Part shown: in pieces, positions 24,628-33,958 of the stretch
Layout of the letters: each line of letters opens with the position of its first letter
Numbering within the stretch: the stretch's first letter is position 1
NCBI GenBank assembly: GCA_017828935.1
Contig: JAGAUG010000085.1
Location: forward strand, 1 to 57,274
Length of the DNA stretch: 57,274 nucleotides
From: Oscillospiraceae bacterium
Lineage (GTDB): Bacteria; Bacillota; Clostridia; Oscillospirales; Ruminococcaceae
Reading direction: 5' to 3'
Notes under the pieces: model-generated
The model's database searches: none
The model's input: only the letters and a program-made list of their open reading frames with translations
Told to the model about the DNA's origin: nothing
Made by a program: the position numbers and the translations under genes

Positions 24628-26598
24628 TTGATTGATTTTAAAATAGACAAGAGAATATATATATTATTTGGATTGTCAATTATGTTTTTTTTGATCTTTG
24701 CACTTCAGTTATTTAAAATACAAATTATAGATAATAATAAATACGTTTTTTTAGCAAATTCAAGTAGTAGTAAAATACAAGTTATAAAAGCATCTAGAGG
24801 AGAAATTACAGATAGAAATTCAAAAATTATTGTTTCTAATAAGAACGGCTTTAATATCGCTTTAAATAAGGCCTTAATAGATAAAAATAGCGAAAATAAA
24901 TTAATATTAGATATTAAAAATTTATTATATAAATATAATATTAATCAAACAGATGAGTTACCGTTTGTATTTAAAAATAATAAAATATATTTTGATAAAA
25001 ATAAAAAAAGAGAAGTTAAATTATTAAAAAGTTATTTTGAATGCAACGAAAAAGTTTCGCCTAAAGAGCTTTTAGAAAAAATTATCAAAAAATATAAACT
25101 TCAAAAATATACGGTTTTTGAAGCGCTTACTATAGCTGGCGTTAAATATTCAATGGAAATTTGTGGATATTCTTATTCTAATCCGTATGTTATAGCGAGA
25201 AATATTCCTATAGAGTCGCTTATTAAATTTAAAGAATCTAGCTATGATTTCCAAGGTGTAGAAATTATTGAAACACCATCTAGAGAATATATTTTGAGCG
25301 ATCTTGCGCCTCATCTTATTGGAAACGTTGGACCTATCTTTGCTGAAGAATATGAAGTTCTAAAAGAACAGGACTATAAAATTAATGACATAATAGGCAA
25401 GAACGGGATAGAAAAATATTGTGAAAAATATTTAAGAGGTTCTGATGGCGAAAAAATCGTAAATTTAGATAACCAAGGAAACGTTTCGAAGCTTTATATA
25501 AAAAATGAACCAATACCTGGAAATACAGTTGTTCTTACTATCGATTCTGATCTTCAATATGTTGCTCAAAAGTCGCTTGAAAAACAGATTATAAATTTAA
25601 ATAATACTGCACCTGCTGGTAAAGGAAAAGAAGCAGATTCGGGAGCAGTTGTTGTACTTAATATAAAAACTGGTGAAGTGTTAGCGATGGCAACCTTTCC
25701 GTCTTATAATATTAACGAATATAATAAAAATTTTTCGGAGTTAATAAACAACGAGAAAAAGCCGTTGTTTAATAGAGCGCTTTTAGGGGCGTACGCTCCA
25801 GGGTCATGTTATAAACCTGCCGTCGCTGTTGCTGCTTTAGAAGAAAATGTCGCTAGTGCGACTAGCTGTGTTCGTTGTGGGCATGTTTATAACTTTTTTT
25901 CTGGTTATAAACCAAGATGTCTAGGACACCACGGAAATATTAACGTTATGGACGCTTTAAAGCTTTCTTGTAATATATATTTTTACGATGTAGGAAGAAT
26001 TTTAGGAATAGACAGAATAAATTTTTATAGTCAGCAACTAGGTTTAGGTTGCGAAACAGGAATCGAGCTTCCAGAAAATATTGGTCAATTAGCTTCTCCG
26101 GAGCTAAGAAAAAAAAACGGAGGAAGTTGGTATCCGGGCGACGTTTTACAGGCAGCGGTTGGACAATCTGATAATTTGATGTCGCCACTTCAATTAGCTA
26201 ACTACACGGCGACGATAGCTAACCGAGGAAAACGAATGAAAGTTAGTATTATAAAACAAATAAAATCTTATGATAATAAAACTGTTATTTATGAACACAA
26301 CCCCAAAGTTGTTTGTAACGTTAAAGCAACCCCGCAAGTTTTTGAGACCGTAATAGAAGGGATGACGAGAGCGTCTAGGATTGGAACGGCTAGAAGATAT
26401 TTTGGAAACTATCCGATAACAGTTCCGTCCAAAACTGGAACACCAGAGACAGCGAATCTGTGTAATTCAACTTTTATTTGCTTCGCACCAGATAAAGATT
26501 CGGAAATTGCTATTGCTGTTGTTATCGAAAAAGGCTGGCATGGTTATACTGGAGCGCCTGTTGCAAAAGATATAATAGACGCATATTTCAAAAAATAA
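24628..26598 (+). CDS. mrdA: Penicillin-binding protein 2 (class B transpeptidase)
   Basis: A class B PBP that cross-links peptidoglycan, probably with the elongation machinery. The N-terminal membrane helix (about 10-28) is followed by the dimerisation domain (SRGEITDRN) and the transpeptidase domain. Active-site motifs are SCYK in YAPGSCYKP (about 393), SCN (about 447) and KTGT (about 602). The Cys between the Ser and Lys is less usual than Thr or Val. It starts at TTG with GAGG upstream. FtsI-like function cannot be excluded. No rodA/mreB neighbours are seen. Confidence 0.9.
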   Translation: MIDFKIDKRIYILFGLSIMFFLIFALQLFKIQIIDNNKYVFLANSSSSKIQVIKASRGEITDRNSKIIVSNKNGFNIALNKALIDKNSENKLILDIKNLLYKYNINQTDELPFVFKNNKIYFDKNKKREVKLLKSYFECNEKVSPKELLEKIIKKYKLQKYTVFEALTIAGVKYSMEICGYSYSNPYVIARNIPIESLIKFKESSYDFQGVEIIETPSREYILSDLAPHLIGNVGPIFAEEYEVLKEQDYKINDIIGKNGIEKYCEKYLRGSDGEKIVNLDNQGNVSKLYIKNEPIPGNTVVLTIDSDLQYVAQKSLEKQIINLNNTAPAGKGKEADSGAVVVLNIKTGEVLAMATFPSYNINEYNKNFSELINNEKKPLFNRALLGAYAPGSCYKPAVAVAALEENVASATSCVRCGHVYNFFSGYKPRCLGHHGNINVMDALKLSCNIYFYDVGRILGIDRINFYSQQLGLGCETGIELPENIGQLASPELRKKNGGSWYPGDVLQAAVGQSDNLMSPLQLANYTATIANRGKRMKVSIIKQIKSYDNKTVIYEHNPKVVCNVKATPQVFETVIEGMTRASRIGTARRYFGNYPITVPSKTGTPETANLCNSTFICFAPDKDSEIAIAVVIEKGWHGYTGAPVAKDIIDAYFKK

Positions 26599-26618
26599 AA
26601 TTTTTTTTAATTTAGTTA

Positions 26619-26647
26619 TTGACAAACAAATAAAAATATTATATAAT
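26619..26647 (+). promoter_or_regulatory. Predicted strong promoter of infC-rpmI-rplT
   Basis: Consensus TTGACA (26619-26624), a 17-base spacer and TATAAT (26642-26647). It begins a leader of about 220 bases before infC. Confidence 0.8.
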
Positions 26648-26683
26648 TAAAATAAAGTTAATTAGTAATTAAATTTTATAAAA

Positions 26684-26834
26684 AAAGCGGAGCAGTTTTT
26701 CGTTCTCACCTGTAATGACTTGAGTGATTGTTGCGGGTTATAATAAATATTAATTGTGATAAATATAAAGATAATAATTTTATTATAATTAGATTTTGAG
26801 TGCGAGATTGTTTTGTCTTGCGCTTTTTGTTTTT
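26684..26834 (+). promoter_or_regulatory. infC-rpmI-rplT leader ending in a terminator (L20-type attenuator candidate)
   Basis: The leader holds GCGGAGC...TCTCACCTG near its start. It ends in a hairpin, 26799-26808 with 26815-26824, followed by TTTTTGTTTTT, placed 40 bases before the infC ribosome site. In Firmicutes this operon is known to be controlled by ribosomal protein L20 through leader attenuation. The position and terminator fit, but I have not shown an L20-binding fold. Confidence 0.6.
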
Positions 26835-26875
26835 AATATTATAAAAATATATTTTTATAAAAGGAGTGAACTGTT

Positions 26876-27394
26876 ATTAGCAATAAAAACATAATGGTCA
26901 ATGAAGGAATAAGAGTCAAAGAAGTTAGAGTAATTGATTCAGATGGTAGTCAACTTGGTATTATGCCGGTTAAACAAGCTAGGGAGATCGCTTTTTCTAA
27001 AGAGTTAGATTTAGTTAATATTTCTCCGAAAGCAACGCCTCCGGTGTGTAAAATTATGGACTATGGTAAGTACTGTTTTGAGTTAGCTAAAAAAGAAAAA
27101 GAAGCTAGAAAGAATCAAAGGGTTGTTGAAATTAAAGAGATTAGATTATCTGTTAATATTGGTGCTCATGATTTTAATACAAAGCTTAACCACGCTCAAA
27201 AATTTTTAACGAGCGGACACAGGATCAAAATAGCGGTTAAGTTTAAAGGTCGTGAAATGATGCACCAAAATTTAGGTGAAGATCTTATTAAAAAATTTGT
27301 AGATTCTTGTAGTGAATATGGTTCTGTTGATAAGCCACCAAAAATAGAAGGAAGAAATTTAATTTGTTTTGTTGCACCTAAGCAATCAAAATAA
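26876..27394 (+). CDS. infC: Translation initiation factor IF-3, ATT start
   Basis: IF-3 binds the 30S subunit, prevents premature joining with 50S and checks the start codon. N- and C-domains are both present (VRVIDSDGSQLGIMPVKQA; SVNIGAHDFNTKLNHAQKFL; KFKGREMMH). I start it at ATT 26876: AAGGAG ends 9 bases before it, whereas the in-frame ATG 26894 is 27 bases away. The resulting N-terminus (MSNKNIMVNEGIR) matches relatives. An AUU start is the known autoregulation device of infC, since IF-3 itself discriminates against it. Length is 172 residues. Confidence 0.92.
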   Translation: MSNKNIMVNEGIRVKEVRVIDSDGSQLGIMPVKQAREIAFSKELDLVNISPKATPPVCKIMDYGKYCFELAKKEKEARKNQRVVEIKEIRLSVNIGAHDFNTKLNHAQKFLTSGHRIKIAVKFKGREMMHQNLGEDLIKKFVDSCSEYGSVDKPPKIEGRNLICFVAPKQSK

Positions 27395-27415
27395 AAATAA
27401 TATAATTTATTAATT

Positions 27416-27495
27416 CTTAGTTTAGTGTGTTTTTATTGTGTTTAGTTGATTCGTTTTATATTAATTATATTAAAGATTTAACTATTTAAACTAAG
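27416..27495 (+). promoter_or_regulatory. infC-rpmI spacer with long-range pairing
   Basis: CTTAGTTTA (27416-27424) is complementary to TAAACTAAG (27487-27495) within the 160-base gap between infC and rpmI. It could fold the spacer into one arm, perhaps a second control point for rpmI-rplT. There is no gene and no clear promoter here. Confidence 0.35.
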
Positions 27496-27554
27496 TCATA
27501 TTTTAATTATTTTTTAATTTTTTAATTTATAAATTAATACGGAGGTATATTAAG

Positions 27555-27755
27555 ATGCCAAAACTTAAATCTCATAGCGGAGCAAAAAAACGTTTTAAGT
27601 TTACTAAAAACGGGAAGATAAAAAAAGCTTGTTCTAACAAGTCTCATATTTTGAATAAAAAATCGACTAAACGTAAGAGAAGATTAAGAAAGACTGACTA
27701 TGCAGATAAAACTAATATGAATGCTGTAAAGTCTATGTTGCCTTACGCAAGATAA
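27555..27755 (+). CDS. rpmI: 50S ribosomal protein L35
   Basis: The 66-residue, very basic protein starts MPKLKSHSGAKKRFKFTKNG, with the typical HILNKKSTKRKRRLRK block. GGAGG lies before the ATG. It sits between infC and rplT in the universal order. Confidence 0.96.
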   Translation: MPKLKSHSGAKKRFKFTKNGKIKKACSNKSHILNKKSTKRKRRLRKTDYADKTNMNAVKSMLPYAR

Positions 27756-27791
27756 GATTAATAAAATTTAATATTTGGAGGTTATGTAATT

Positions 27792-28145
27792 ATGGCTCGT
27801 GTTAAAGGCGCGATGATGACTCGGAAGAGAAGAAAGAAAGTTTTAAAATTAGCTAAAGGTTATTTTGGAGCTAAGAGTAAATTATTTAAAACGGCTAAAG
27901 AAGCTGTTATGAAATCAGGGCAATACGCCTATATTGGAAGAAAACAAAGAAAACGTAATTTTAGATCACTTTGGATAACAAGAATTTCAGCAGCTTGTAA
28001 GATAAACGGTATGAACTATTCTACGTTTATTAACGGACTTAAAAAAGCTAATATAGATCTTAACAGGAAGATGCTTTCAGAGATCGCAATAAACGACCCA
28101 GAGGCTTTTAAAGATTTAACAGAAAAAGCGAAAGCGGCGTTGTAA
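27792..28145 (+). CDS. rplT: 50S ribosomal protein L20
   Basis: The 117-residue, basic protein has the L20 marks ARVKGAMMTRKRRKKVLKLA, KGYFGAKSKLFKTAKEAV and RKRNFRSLWITRISAACK. L20 is needed early in 50S assembly and in Firmicutes represses its own operon through the leader. It lies 36 bases after rpmI with GGAGG upstream. A terminator-like hairpin follows. Confidence 0.96.
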   Translation: MARVKGAMMTRKRRKKVLKLAKGYFGAKSKLFKTAKEAVMKSGQYAYIGRKQRKRNFRSLWITRISAACKINGMNYSTFINGLKKANIDLNRKMLSEIAINDPEAFKDLTEKAKAAL

Positions 28146-28212
28146 TTATTAATTAATAATATATTATTAATTGCGGGTGTTGATTTTAAAACTCGTGATA
28201 TTATGTTTAGTG

Positions 28213-28244
28213 CGCTCGGGGCTAACTAGCTTTGAGCGTTTTTT
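28213..28244 (+). terminator. Terminator ending infC-rpmI-rplT
   Basis: CGCTCGGGGCT (28213-28223) pairs with AGCTTTGAGCG (28228-28238), using three G-U pairs, followed by six Ts. It stands immediately before the ribosome site of the next gene, so read-through must feed that gene or a promoter has been missed. Confidence 0.7.
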
Positions 28245-28260
28245 GTGTGGAGTGATATTT

Positions 28261-29100
28261 TTGGAATTTATTACTGGTAATTCGAACGAGCGAATAAAAA
28301 ATATTGTAAACTTAGTTAAAGATAAAAAAACTAGACAAAAACAAGGTTTATTTGTTATTGAAGGTCTTAAAATAATTTTAGAAGCGAAAAAGACAAATAT
28401 AAAAATAAAAACTATTTTGTTAACAGAGAAATTTTTTAAAAAAAATAAATCTAGATTAAAAAATATTTTAGATAATACTTTAGAAATTATTATAATAACT
28501 GAAAATATTTCTAAAAAAATTTCTAGTAACGTTACGCCACAAGAAGTTTTTGCGGTTTGTCAGATTCCGGAAACGAAATTATTAGATCATGTTTTAGATA
28601 AAAAAAATATTAATAATATTAATAATATTTTAATGATATTAAATTTACAAGATATTGGAAATTTTGGAACTATTATTAGAACTGCTAACGCCTTGGGAAT
28701 AGATTGTATCTTGATTAGCTCTGATTGTCCTGATATTTATAGTCCAAAAGTTTTAAGAGCGACGATGGGAGCTATATTTAATATTAATATTATTAAAATA
28801 AATAATAATACAGATGACATAAAAAAAATTATAAAGAGCTTTAAAGACAAGAATTTTATGGCTGTTGCTTCGGCTGTAGCTGACGATTGTAAGAATATAA
28901 ATCAAATTAGTTTTTTAAATAAAAATTTAATTATAGTTGGAAACGAAGGGAACGGGCTTGATAGAGAAATTATAAAAATTTGTGATGAGTCTGTTAAAAT
29001 ACCGATGATAAAAGAAGCCGATTCGCTAAACGTTGCAGTTGCTTCGGGGATCTTAATTTGGGAGCTCGTTTCTAAAACAAATAAATTATATTTAAAATAA
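28261..29100 (+). CDS. TrmH/SpoU-family RNA 2'-O-methyltransferase
   Basis: A SPOUT-class RNA ribose methyltransferase of about 279 residues. An N-terminal substrate-binding domain (RQKQGLFVIEGLKIILEA) is followed by the SpoU knot: LNLQDIGNFGTIIRTANALG, SPKVLRATMGAIFN and IVGNEGNGLDREI. The start is TTG 28261 with GGAG 8 bases upstream. A longer frame from 28171 runs through the terminator and adds 30 hydrophobic residues foreign to the family, so I reject it. A gene of this kind often follows rplT in Firmicutes. The target RNA is unknown. Confidence 0.88.
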   Translation: MEFITGNSNERIKNIVNLVKDKKTRQKQGLFVIEGLKIILEAKKTNIKIKTILLTEKFFKKNKSRLKNILDNTLEIIIITENISKKISSNVTPQEVFAVCQIPETKLLDHVLDKKNINNINNILMILNLQDIGNFGTIIRTANALGIDCILISSDCPDIYSPKVLRATMGAIFNINIIKINNNTDDIKKIIKSFKDKNFMAVASAVADDCKNINQISFLNKNLIIVGNEGNGLDREIIKICDESVKIPMIKEADSLNVAVASGILIWELVSKTNKLYLK

Positions 29101-29125
29101 GTTATATAACAACAAGGAAAATAAT

Positions 29126-30361
29126 ATGATAAAAGATGAAGATATTATATATTGGGTTTGGCTAAGCCAACTTCTTGGAGCTGGTAACCCAGACGTTGAA
29201 TATGTTTTATCTAATATTGATTCACCAAAAGACTTATATAATTTATGTTTAAAAAATCGATTTGAAAATATAAAATTTTTGTCAAAGTATTTGATTAATA
29301 AAGCTAAGACAGTTAAATTAGATGACGCTGCTAAGATAATAAAAAAATGCAAAGAAAAAAGATACGAGATTATTACGATAAGAGATGAAATTTATCCGAA
29401 TAGATTAAAAAATATTTATTCTTCGCCGTTAGTTTTATATATCAGCGGAAGCTTAGATAGTTTATATAATATAGATAATATTTTATCTATAGCGATAGTT
29501 GGTTCGAGAAAGTGTTCGGAGTACGCTAGCGAAGTTACTAAATTATTTTCAAGCGAACTTTCTAAAAATAAAGTTATGATTATTAGCGGGATGGCTGTTG
29601 GAATTGACGGAATAGCTTTAAGAGAAGCTTTAAAAAATAAATCTGGTGTAATTGGAGTTCTAGGTTGCGGTTTGGATGTTAACTATCCGATTCAAAATTT
29701 AGATCTAAAAAAACAAATAGAAAGTTCGCCAAACGGATGTGTTATTAGTGAATATCCTCCGGGAGTAAGGCCGTTTTCTGCTCACTTTCCAGTTAGAAAT
29801 AGAATTATGGCTGGTCTTAGTAGCGGAGTTTTAGTTGTCGAAGCTGGAGAGCGAAGTGGTTCTTTAATTACAGCTAAGATCGCAACAGAACAAGGTAAAG
29901 ATGTTTACGGCGTTCCTAATAATATTTTTTTAGAAAATAATTTTGGAACGATGAACTTACTAAAAGAAGGAGCCATTTTAGTTACAGAACCAAGAGATAT
30001 TTTAGAAAATTATAAATATAATAATTATAAATTAAATAATATTAAAAATAAAAAAAATAATAATATATATAATAGCGATCTTAAAGATTATAATTTGAAT
30101 TATAATTTAAATTCAGATAAATTAAAACAAGCTATAGACAAATTTGATAAAAAAGATTATAATCTAAATAAACAGAATAATAATTTAACAGGAGTTCTAA
30201 AAGATATATATGAATTATTAGGGAGTGAAGGACCTCAAAGTGCAGATTATATATCAGATAAGTTAAACATTAGTATTAACGAAATTTTAGTAAGTATCAC
30301 AGAACTCGAAATACTTGGACTAATAAAAAATTTTACAGGAATGAAATATAAGATAATATAA
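29126..30361 (+). CDS. dprA: DNA-processing protein DprA
   Basis: DprA protects incoming single-stranded DNA and loads RecA during natural transformation. The Rossmann-like core shows AIVGSRKCSEYAS, ISGMAVGIDGIALREAL, GVLGCGLDVNYP and FPVRNRIMAGLSSGVLVVEA. The C-terminal winged helix (about 350-411) is present. Between them is an Asn/Lys/Tyr-rich low-complexity linker of about 55 residues (KNKKNNNIYNSDLKDYNLN) not usual in the family. AAGGAAAA precedes the ATG. comEC and recA, also needed for uptake and recombination, lie at 47-50 kb. Confidence 0.93.
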   Translation: MIKDEDIIYWVWLSQLLGAGNPDVEYVLSNIDSPKDLYNLCLKNRFENIKFLSKYLINKAKTVKLDDAAKIIKKCKEKRYEIITIRDEIYPNRLKNIYSSPLVLYISGSLDSLYNIDNILSIAIVGSRKCSEYASEVTKLFSSELSKNKVMIISGMAVGIDGIALREALKNKSGVIGVLGCGLDVNYPIQNLDLKKQIESSPNGCVISEYPPGVRPFSAHFPVRNRIMAGLSSGVLVVEAGERSGSLITAKIATEQGKDVYGVPNNIFLENNFGTMNLLKEGAILVTEPRDILENYKYNNYKLNNIKNKKNNNIYNSDLKDYNLNYNLNSDKLKQAIDKFDKKDYNLNKQNNNLTGVLKDIYELLGSEGPQSADYISDKLNISINEILVSITELEILGLIKNFTGMKYKII

Positions 30362-30402
30362 TTTTAAATAATTTGTATATTTATTATAGAAGGAGGGATA
30401 TG

Positions 30403-32466
30403 ATGTCGACACTTATTATTGTTGAGTCGCCTGTTAAAGCTAAGACAATAAAAAAATATTTAGGTAAGAATTATCAGGTTATTGCGTCAAATGGACATAT
30501 TAGGGACTTACCTAAGTCGACTTTGGGAGTTGATGTTGAGAACGACTTTGAGCCTAAATATATTACGATTAGAGGCAAGGCTGAAATAGTAAAAAAACTT
30601 AAAGATAAACAAAAGAAAAGTACTAAAATTTATTTAGCAACTGACCCTGATAGAGAAGGTGAAGCGATTTCTTGGCACATTGCTAATCTTTTAAAGCTCG
30701 ATATTTCTGAGCCAATTAGAGTTTCTTTTAACGAAATTACAGAGTTTGGTGTAAAGTCTGGGATGAGCAACCCAAGAAAAATAGATATAAATTTAGTCGA
30801 AGCGCAACAAACAAGAAGAATATTTGATAGAATCGTCGGATATAAATTAAGTCCGTTTCTTTGGAAAAAAATAAGAAAAGGACTTTCTGCTGGAAGAGTA
30901 CAGTCTGTTGCTGTTAAGATGATAGTCGAGAGAGAGCGAGAAATTAAAAGCTTTATTCCTGTTGAATATTGGAGTATAAACGCTTTATTGATTTCTAAAA
31001 AATCTAAAAAAGCTTTTGAAGCTGTTTTAAACTCAATCGATAATAAAAAACCGGAAATTTTAAATAAAGATCAGGCTGATCAAATTTTAAATGATATTAA
31101 AGATAGTGACTTTATTGTTGAAAAAATTAAAACCGGTGTTAGAAAAAGTCGACCGTTGCCTCCGTTTACAACTTCGACACTTCAACAAGACGCTTCGAAT
31201 AAATTAGGTTTTAGAGCGGCAAAAACGATGAAAGCTGCTCAAGAGCTTTATGAAGGTCGAGAAGTCGACGGAATCGGAGCAATAGGATTGATTACTTATA
31301 TGAGAACAGACTCTCTAAGAGTCTCGATCGAAGCTCAAAATCAAGCTAGAGACTTCATAAAAGATAAGTTTGGGCCGGAATATATTCCAGAAAAAAATAA
31401 TGTTTATAAATCAAAGTCTTCAGCTCAAGACGCTCACGAAGCGATTAGACCTACAGTCCCATCGATTACGCCGGAAATCGCGAAATCTAGTTTAACTTCT
31501 GATCAATACAAAATTTATAATCTTATTTGGACAAGATTTATGGCTAGTCAAATGTCAGAAGCTTTATATGATACGATGTCTGTTGATATAAAAGTCAAGA
31601 ATAAATATAATTTTAGATCAACAGGAAGAGTTCTTAAGTTCGCTGGATACACTGTAGTTTATAAATCTTCAGAAGATACAGATAAAAATTTACTTCCGAA
31701 GATCGAAGAAGGCGAGATATTAAAAACAAAAGAAGTCGTAGGGAATCAACATTTTACTCAGCCTCCGGCTAGGTTTACAGAAGCTAGCTTAATTAAAAGT
31801 CTAGAAGAAAACGGAATTGGCCGTCCTAGTACGTACGCACCAACTATTTCGACTATTATGCAACGTGAATATATAGTAAGAGAAAGCAAACAACTTGTTC
31901 CGACTGATTTAGGAGAAATTGTTAGCGATTTAATCGATGTTAATTTTAATAATATAATTAATATTAAGTTTACGGCCAAAATGGAAGATGAACTAGATAT
32001 GATAGCGGACGGAAGTCTAAATTGGAAGCAGGCTCTTAGAGTATTTTATGACGATTTTTTAAAGACTTTAGATAAAGCGAATCAAAACGACGACGGTAAG
32101 AAAATTTTAGTACCTAGTGAACAGACTGATATAAAATGTGAACTTTGTGGAAGTCCGATGGCAATCAAAGTTGGAAGATTTGGAAAATTTTTAGCTTGTA
32201 CAAACTTTCCTGAATGTCGAAATACAAAAAAAATCGAAAAAGAAACAAACGGAAAATGTCCGATTTGTGGAGGAAGAATATTAGTTAAGACTTCAAAAAA
32301 CAAAAAAACTTACTATGGTTGTGAAAACTTACCAGAATGTAATTTTATGACTTGGGATTTGCCAGTGAGTGATATTTGTCCTAAGTGTGGAAACACATTG
32401 TTTAAGAAAAAAGGCAAGAAAGAAAAAATATATTGCCTAAAAGAAGGTTGCGGATATTCAAAATAA
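30403..32466 (+). CDS. topA: DNA topoisomerase I
   Basis: A type IA topoisomerase that relaxes negative supercoils. The TOPRIM domain (TLIIVESPVKAKTIKKYLG; DPDREGEAISWHI) is followed by the catalytic Tyr in GLITYMRTDS (about 299). Three C-terminal four-Cys zinc ribbons close the protein (CELCG...CTNFPEC, CPICG...CENLPEC, CPKCG...CLKEGC). AAGGAGGG lies 5 bases before ATG 30403 and gives the canonical N-terminus; the longer frame from 30373 is unlikely. It follows dprA, the common Firmicute order dprA-topA-trmFO. Confidence 0.95.
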   Translation: MSTLIIVESPVKAKTIKKYLGKNYQVIASNGHIRDLPKSTLGVDVENDFEPKYITIRGKAEIVKKLKDKQKKSTKIYLATDPDREGEAISWHIANLLKLDISEPIRVSFNEITEFGVKSGMSNPRKIDINLVEAQQTRRIFDRIVGYKLSPFLWKKIRKGLSAGRVQSVAVKMIVEREREIKSFIPVEYWSINALLISKKSKKAFEAVLNSIDNKKPEILNKDQADQILNDIKDSDFIVEKIKTGVRKSRPLPPFTTSTLQQDASNKLGFRAAKTMKAAQELYEGREVDGIGAIGLITYMRTDSLRVSIEAQNQARDFIKDKFGPEYIPEKNNVYKSKSSAQDAHEAIRPTVPSITPEIAKSSLTSDQYKIYNLIWTRFMASQMSEALYDTMSVDIKVKNKYNFRSTGRVLKFAGYTVVYKSSEDTDKNLLPKIEEGEILKTKEVVGNQHFTQPPARFTEASLIKSLEENGIGRPSTYAPTISTIMQREYIVRESKQLVPTDLGEIVSDLIDVNFNNIINIKFTAKMEDELDMIADGSLNWKQALRVFYDDFLKTLDKANQNDDGKKILVPSEQTDIKCELCGSPMAIKVGRFGKFLACTNFPECRNTKKIEKETNGKCPICGGRILVKTSKNKKTYYGCENLPECNFMTWDLPVSDICPKCGNTLFKKKGKKEKIYCLKEGCGYSK

Positions 32467-32515
32467 AAAAATTAATATTAATTTTTAAATAATATTAATT
32501 TAAGTTAAGATAGGA

Positions 32516-33859
32516 ATGATAAAAATTAGTCAAGAAAAAGTTTCAGTTATTGGAGCTGGGTTAGCGGGCTGTGAGGCGGCTTGGAGTTTAGCTAATAAAG
32601 AAATAAAAGTAGATCTTTACGAGATGAAGCCTAAAAAATATTCGCCAGCCCACAGTTACCCAGGGTTAGCCGAGCTTATTTGTTCTAACTCTCTAAAGGC
32701 GTCGAGGCTCGAGTCGGCGGCGGGTCTCTTAAAAGAAGAGATGAAATTATTTGATTCGATAGTTATTGAAGCAGCAAATAAAACTCGTGTTGCTGCTGGC
32801 GGGGCTTTAGCTGTTGATAGAGAAAAGTTTTCTGATTATATAACAAATAAAATAAAGTCTCATCCGAACATAAATATTATAAATCAAGAAGTAAAAAAGA
32901 TTCCTGATGGGTATGTAATTATTGCTTCTGGGCCGCTAACTTCTAAAGCGTTGTCTGACGAAATTTCAAAAAAATTAAATAAAAATTATTTAAATTTTGT
33001 CGACGCCGTGGCGCCTATAGTTTTATCCGAATCGATCGATATGTCAAAAGTTTTTATGGCAGCTAGATATGACAGGGGAGAACCAGATTATATAAACTGT
33101 CCGATGGACGAAAATCAGTATAAAAATTTTTATAACGAACTTGTTTCGGCTCAAACTGTTGTTTTAAAAGATTTTGAAAAACAAAAGGTCTATGAGGGGT
33201 GTATGCCAGTCGAAGTTATGGCCAAAAGAGGATATGATACACTAAGATTTGGGCCTCTTAAGCCGGTTGGATTAATAGATCCAGTTACTAAAAAAAGACC
33301 GTTTGCTGTTGTTCAACTAAGATGTGAAAATATTGGTCAGGTTTTATATAATCTAGTAGGATTCCAAACGAATTTAAAATTTAGCGAACAAAAAAGAGTG
33401 TTTTCGCTGATTCCAGGTCTTGAAAGAGCTGAGTTTATTAGATACGGAGTGATGCATCTTAATACTTTTATTGATAGTCCGAGAGTTTTAGATAAATATT
33501 TGAGATTAAGATCAGATAATAAAATTTTTTTTGCTGGACAAATAACAGGAGTAGAAGGCTATACAGAGTCGGCTTCTTGTGGGATCTTTACGGCCTTAAA
33601 TTTATTTCGAGTAATAAAAAACAAGTCTTTGTTAGAGTTGCCCGAGACTACAATGATGGGGTCGCTATATAATTATATATCGAATCCTGATATTAAAGAT
33701 TTTCAGCCTATGGGAGCTAATATGGGAATCTTACCAGAATTAAATCTTGATAAAAATATTTATAAAAATATTCTAAAAGATAAACAAAAAAAATATTTTG
33801 AATACTCAAAAAGATCTATCGAAGATTTAAAAAAATTTTTAAAAGATTTTGAAAACTAA
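32516..33859 (+). CDS. trmFO: Folate/FAD-dependent tRNA m5U54 methyltransferase
   Basis: TrmFO makes ribothymidine at tRNA position 54 using methylenetetrahydrofolate and FADH2. The FAD-binding GAGLAGCEAAWSLA is at about residue 13. ICSNSLKASRLESAAGLLKEEM, GPLKPVGLIDP and FAGQITGVEGYTESA follow. The 447-residue length is typical. It is preceded by an all-AT inverted repeat (32469-32501), which I do not think is a terminator because no U tract follows. Confidence 0.95.
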   Translation: MIKISQEKVSVIGAGLAGCEAAWSLANKEIKVDLYEMKPKKYSPAHSYPGLAELICSNSLKASRLESAAGLLKEEMKLFDSIVIEAANKTRVAAGGALAVDREKFSDYITNKIKSHPNINIINQEVKKIPDGYVIIASGPLTSKALSDEISKKLNKNYLNFVDAVAPIVLSESIDMSKVFMAARYDRGEPDYINCPMDENQYKNFYNELVSAQTVVLKDFEKQKVYEGCMPVEVMAKRGYDTLRFGPLKPVGLIDPVTKKRPFAVVQLRCENIGQVLYNLVGFQTNLKFSEQKRVFSLIPGLERAEFIRYGVMHLNTFIDSPRVLDKYLRLRSDNKIFFAGQITGVEGYTESASCGIFTALNLFRVIKNKSLLELPETTMMGSLYNYISNPDIKDFQPMGANMGILPELNLDKNIYKNILKDKQKKYFEYSKRSIEDLKKFLKDFEN

Positions 33860-33876
33860 AAATTAAAATAAAAAAT

Positions 33877-33916
33877 CTTGATTTAAAAAATTAAATTTTT
33901 AATTTTTTAAATCAAG
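33877..33916. repeat. Perfect 16-bp inverted repeat between trmFO and plsX
   Basis: CTTGATTTAAAAAATT (33877-33892) is the exact reverse complement of 33901-33916, with an 8-base loop. No T run follows on the + strand; on the - strand a short T-rich stretch does. It may be a weak terminator or an mRNA-stabilising hairpin. Confidence 0.5.
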
Positions 33917-33958
33917 AAATATAAACAAAAATATTTTTATTTGGAGGCGAGCTAAAGT

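Noticed and set aside
28171..28260. N-terminal extension of the TrmH-type methyltransferase from TTG 28171
   Set aside because: It runs through a terminator hairpin and adds residues foreign to the family; TTG 28261 has GGAG at the right distance.
32469..32501. 12-bp all-AT inverted repeat after topA as a terminator
   Set aside because: It has no G-C pairs and no U tract; chance palindromes of this kind are frequent in such AT-rich DNA.
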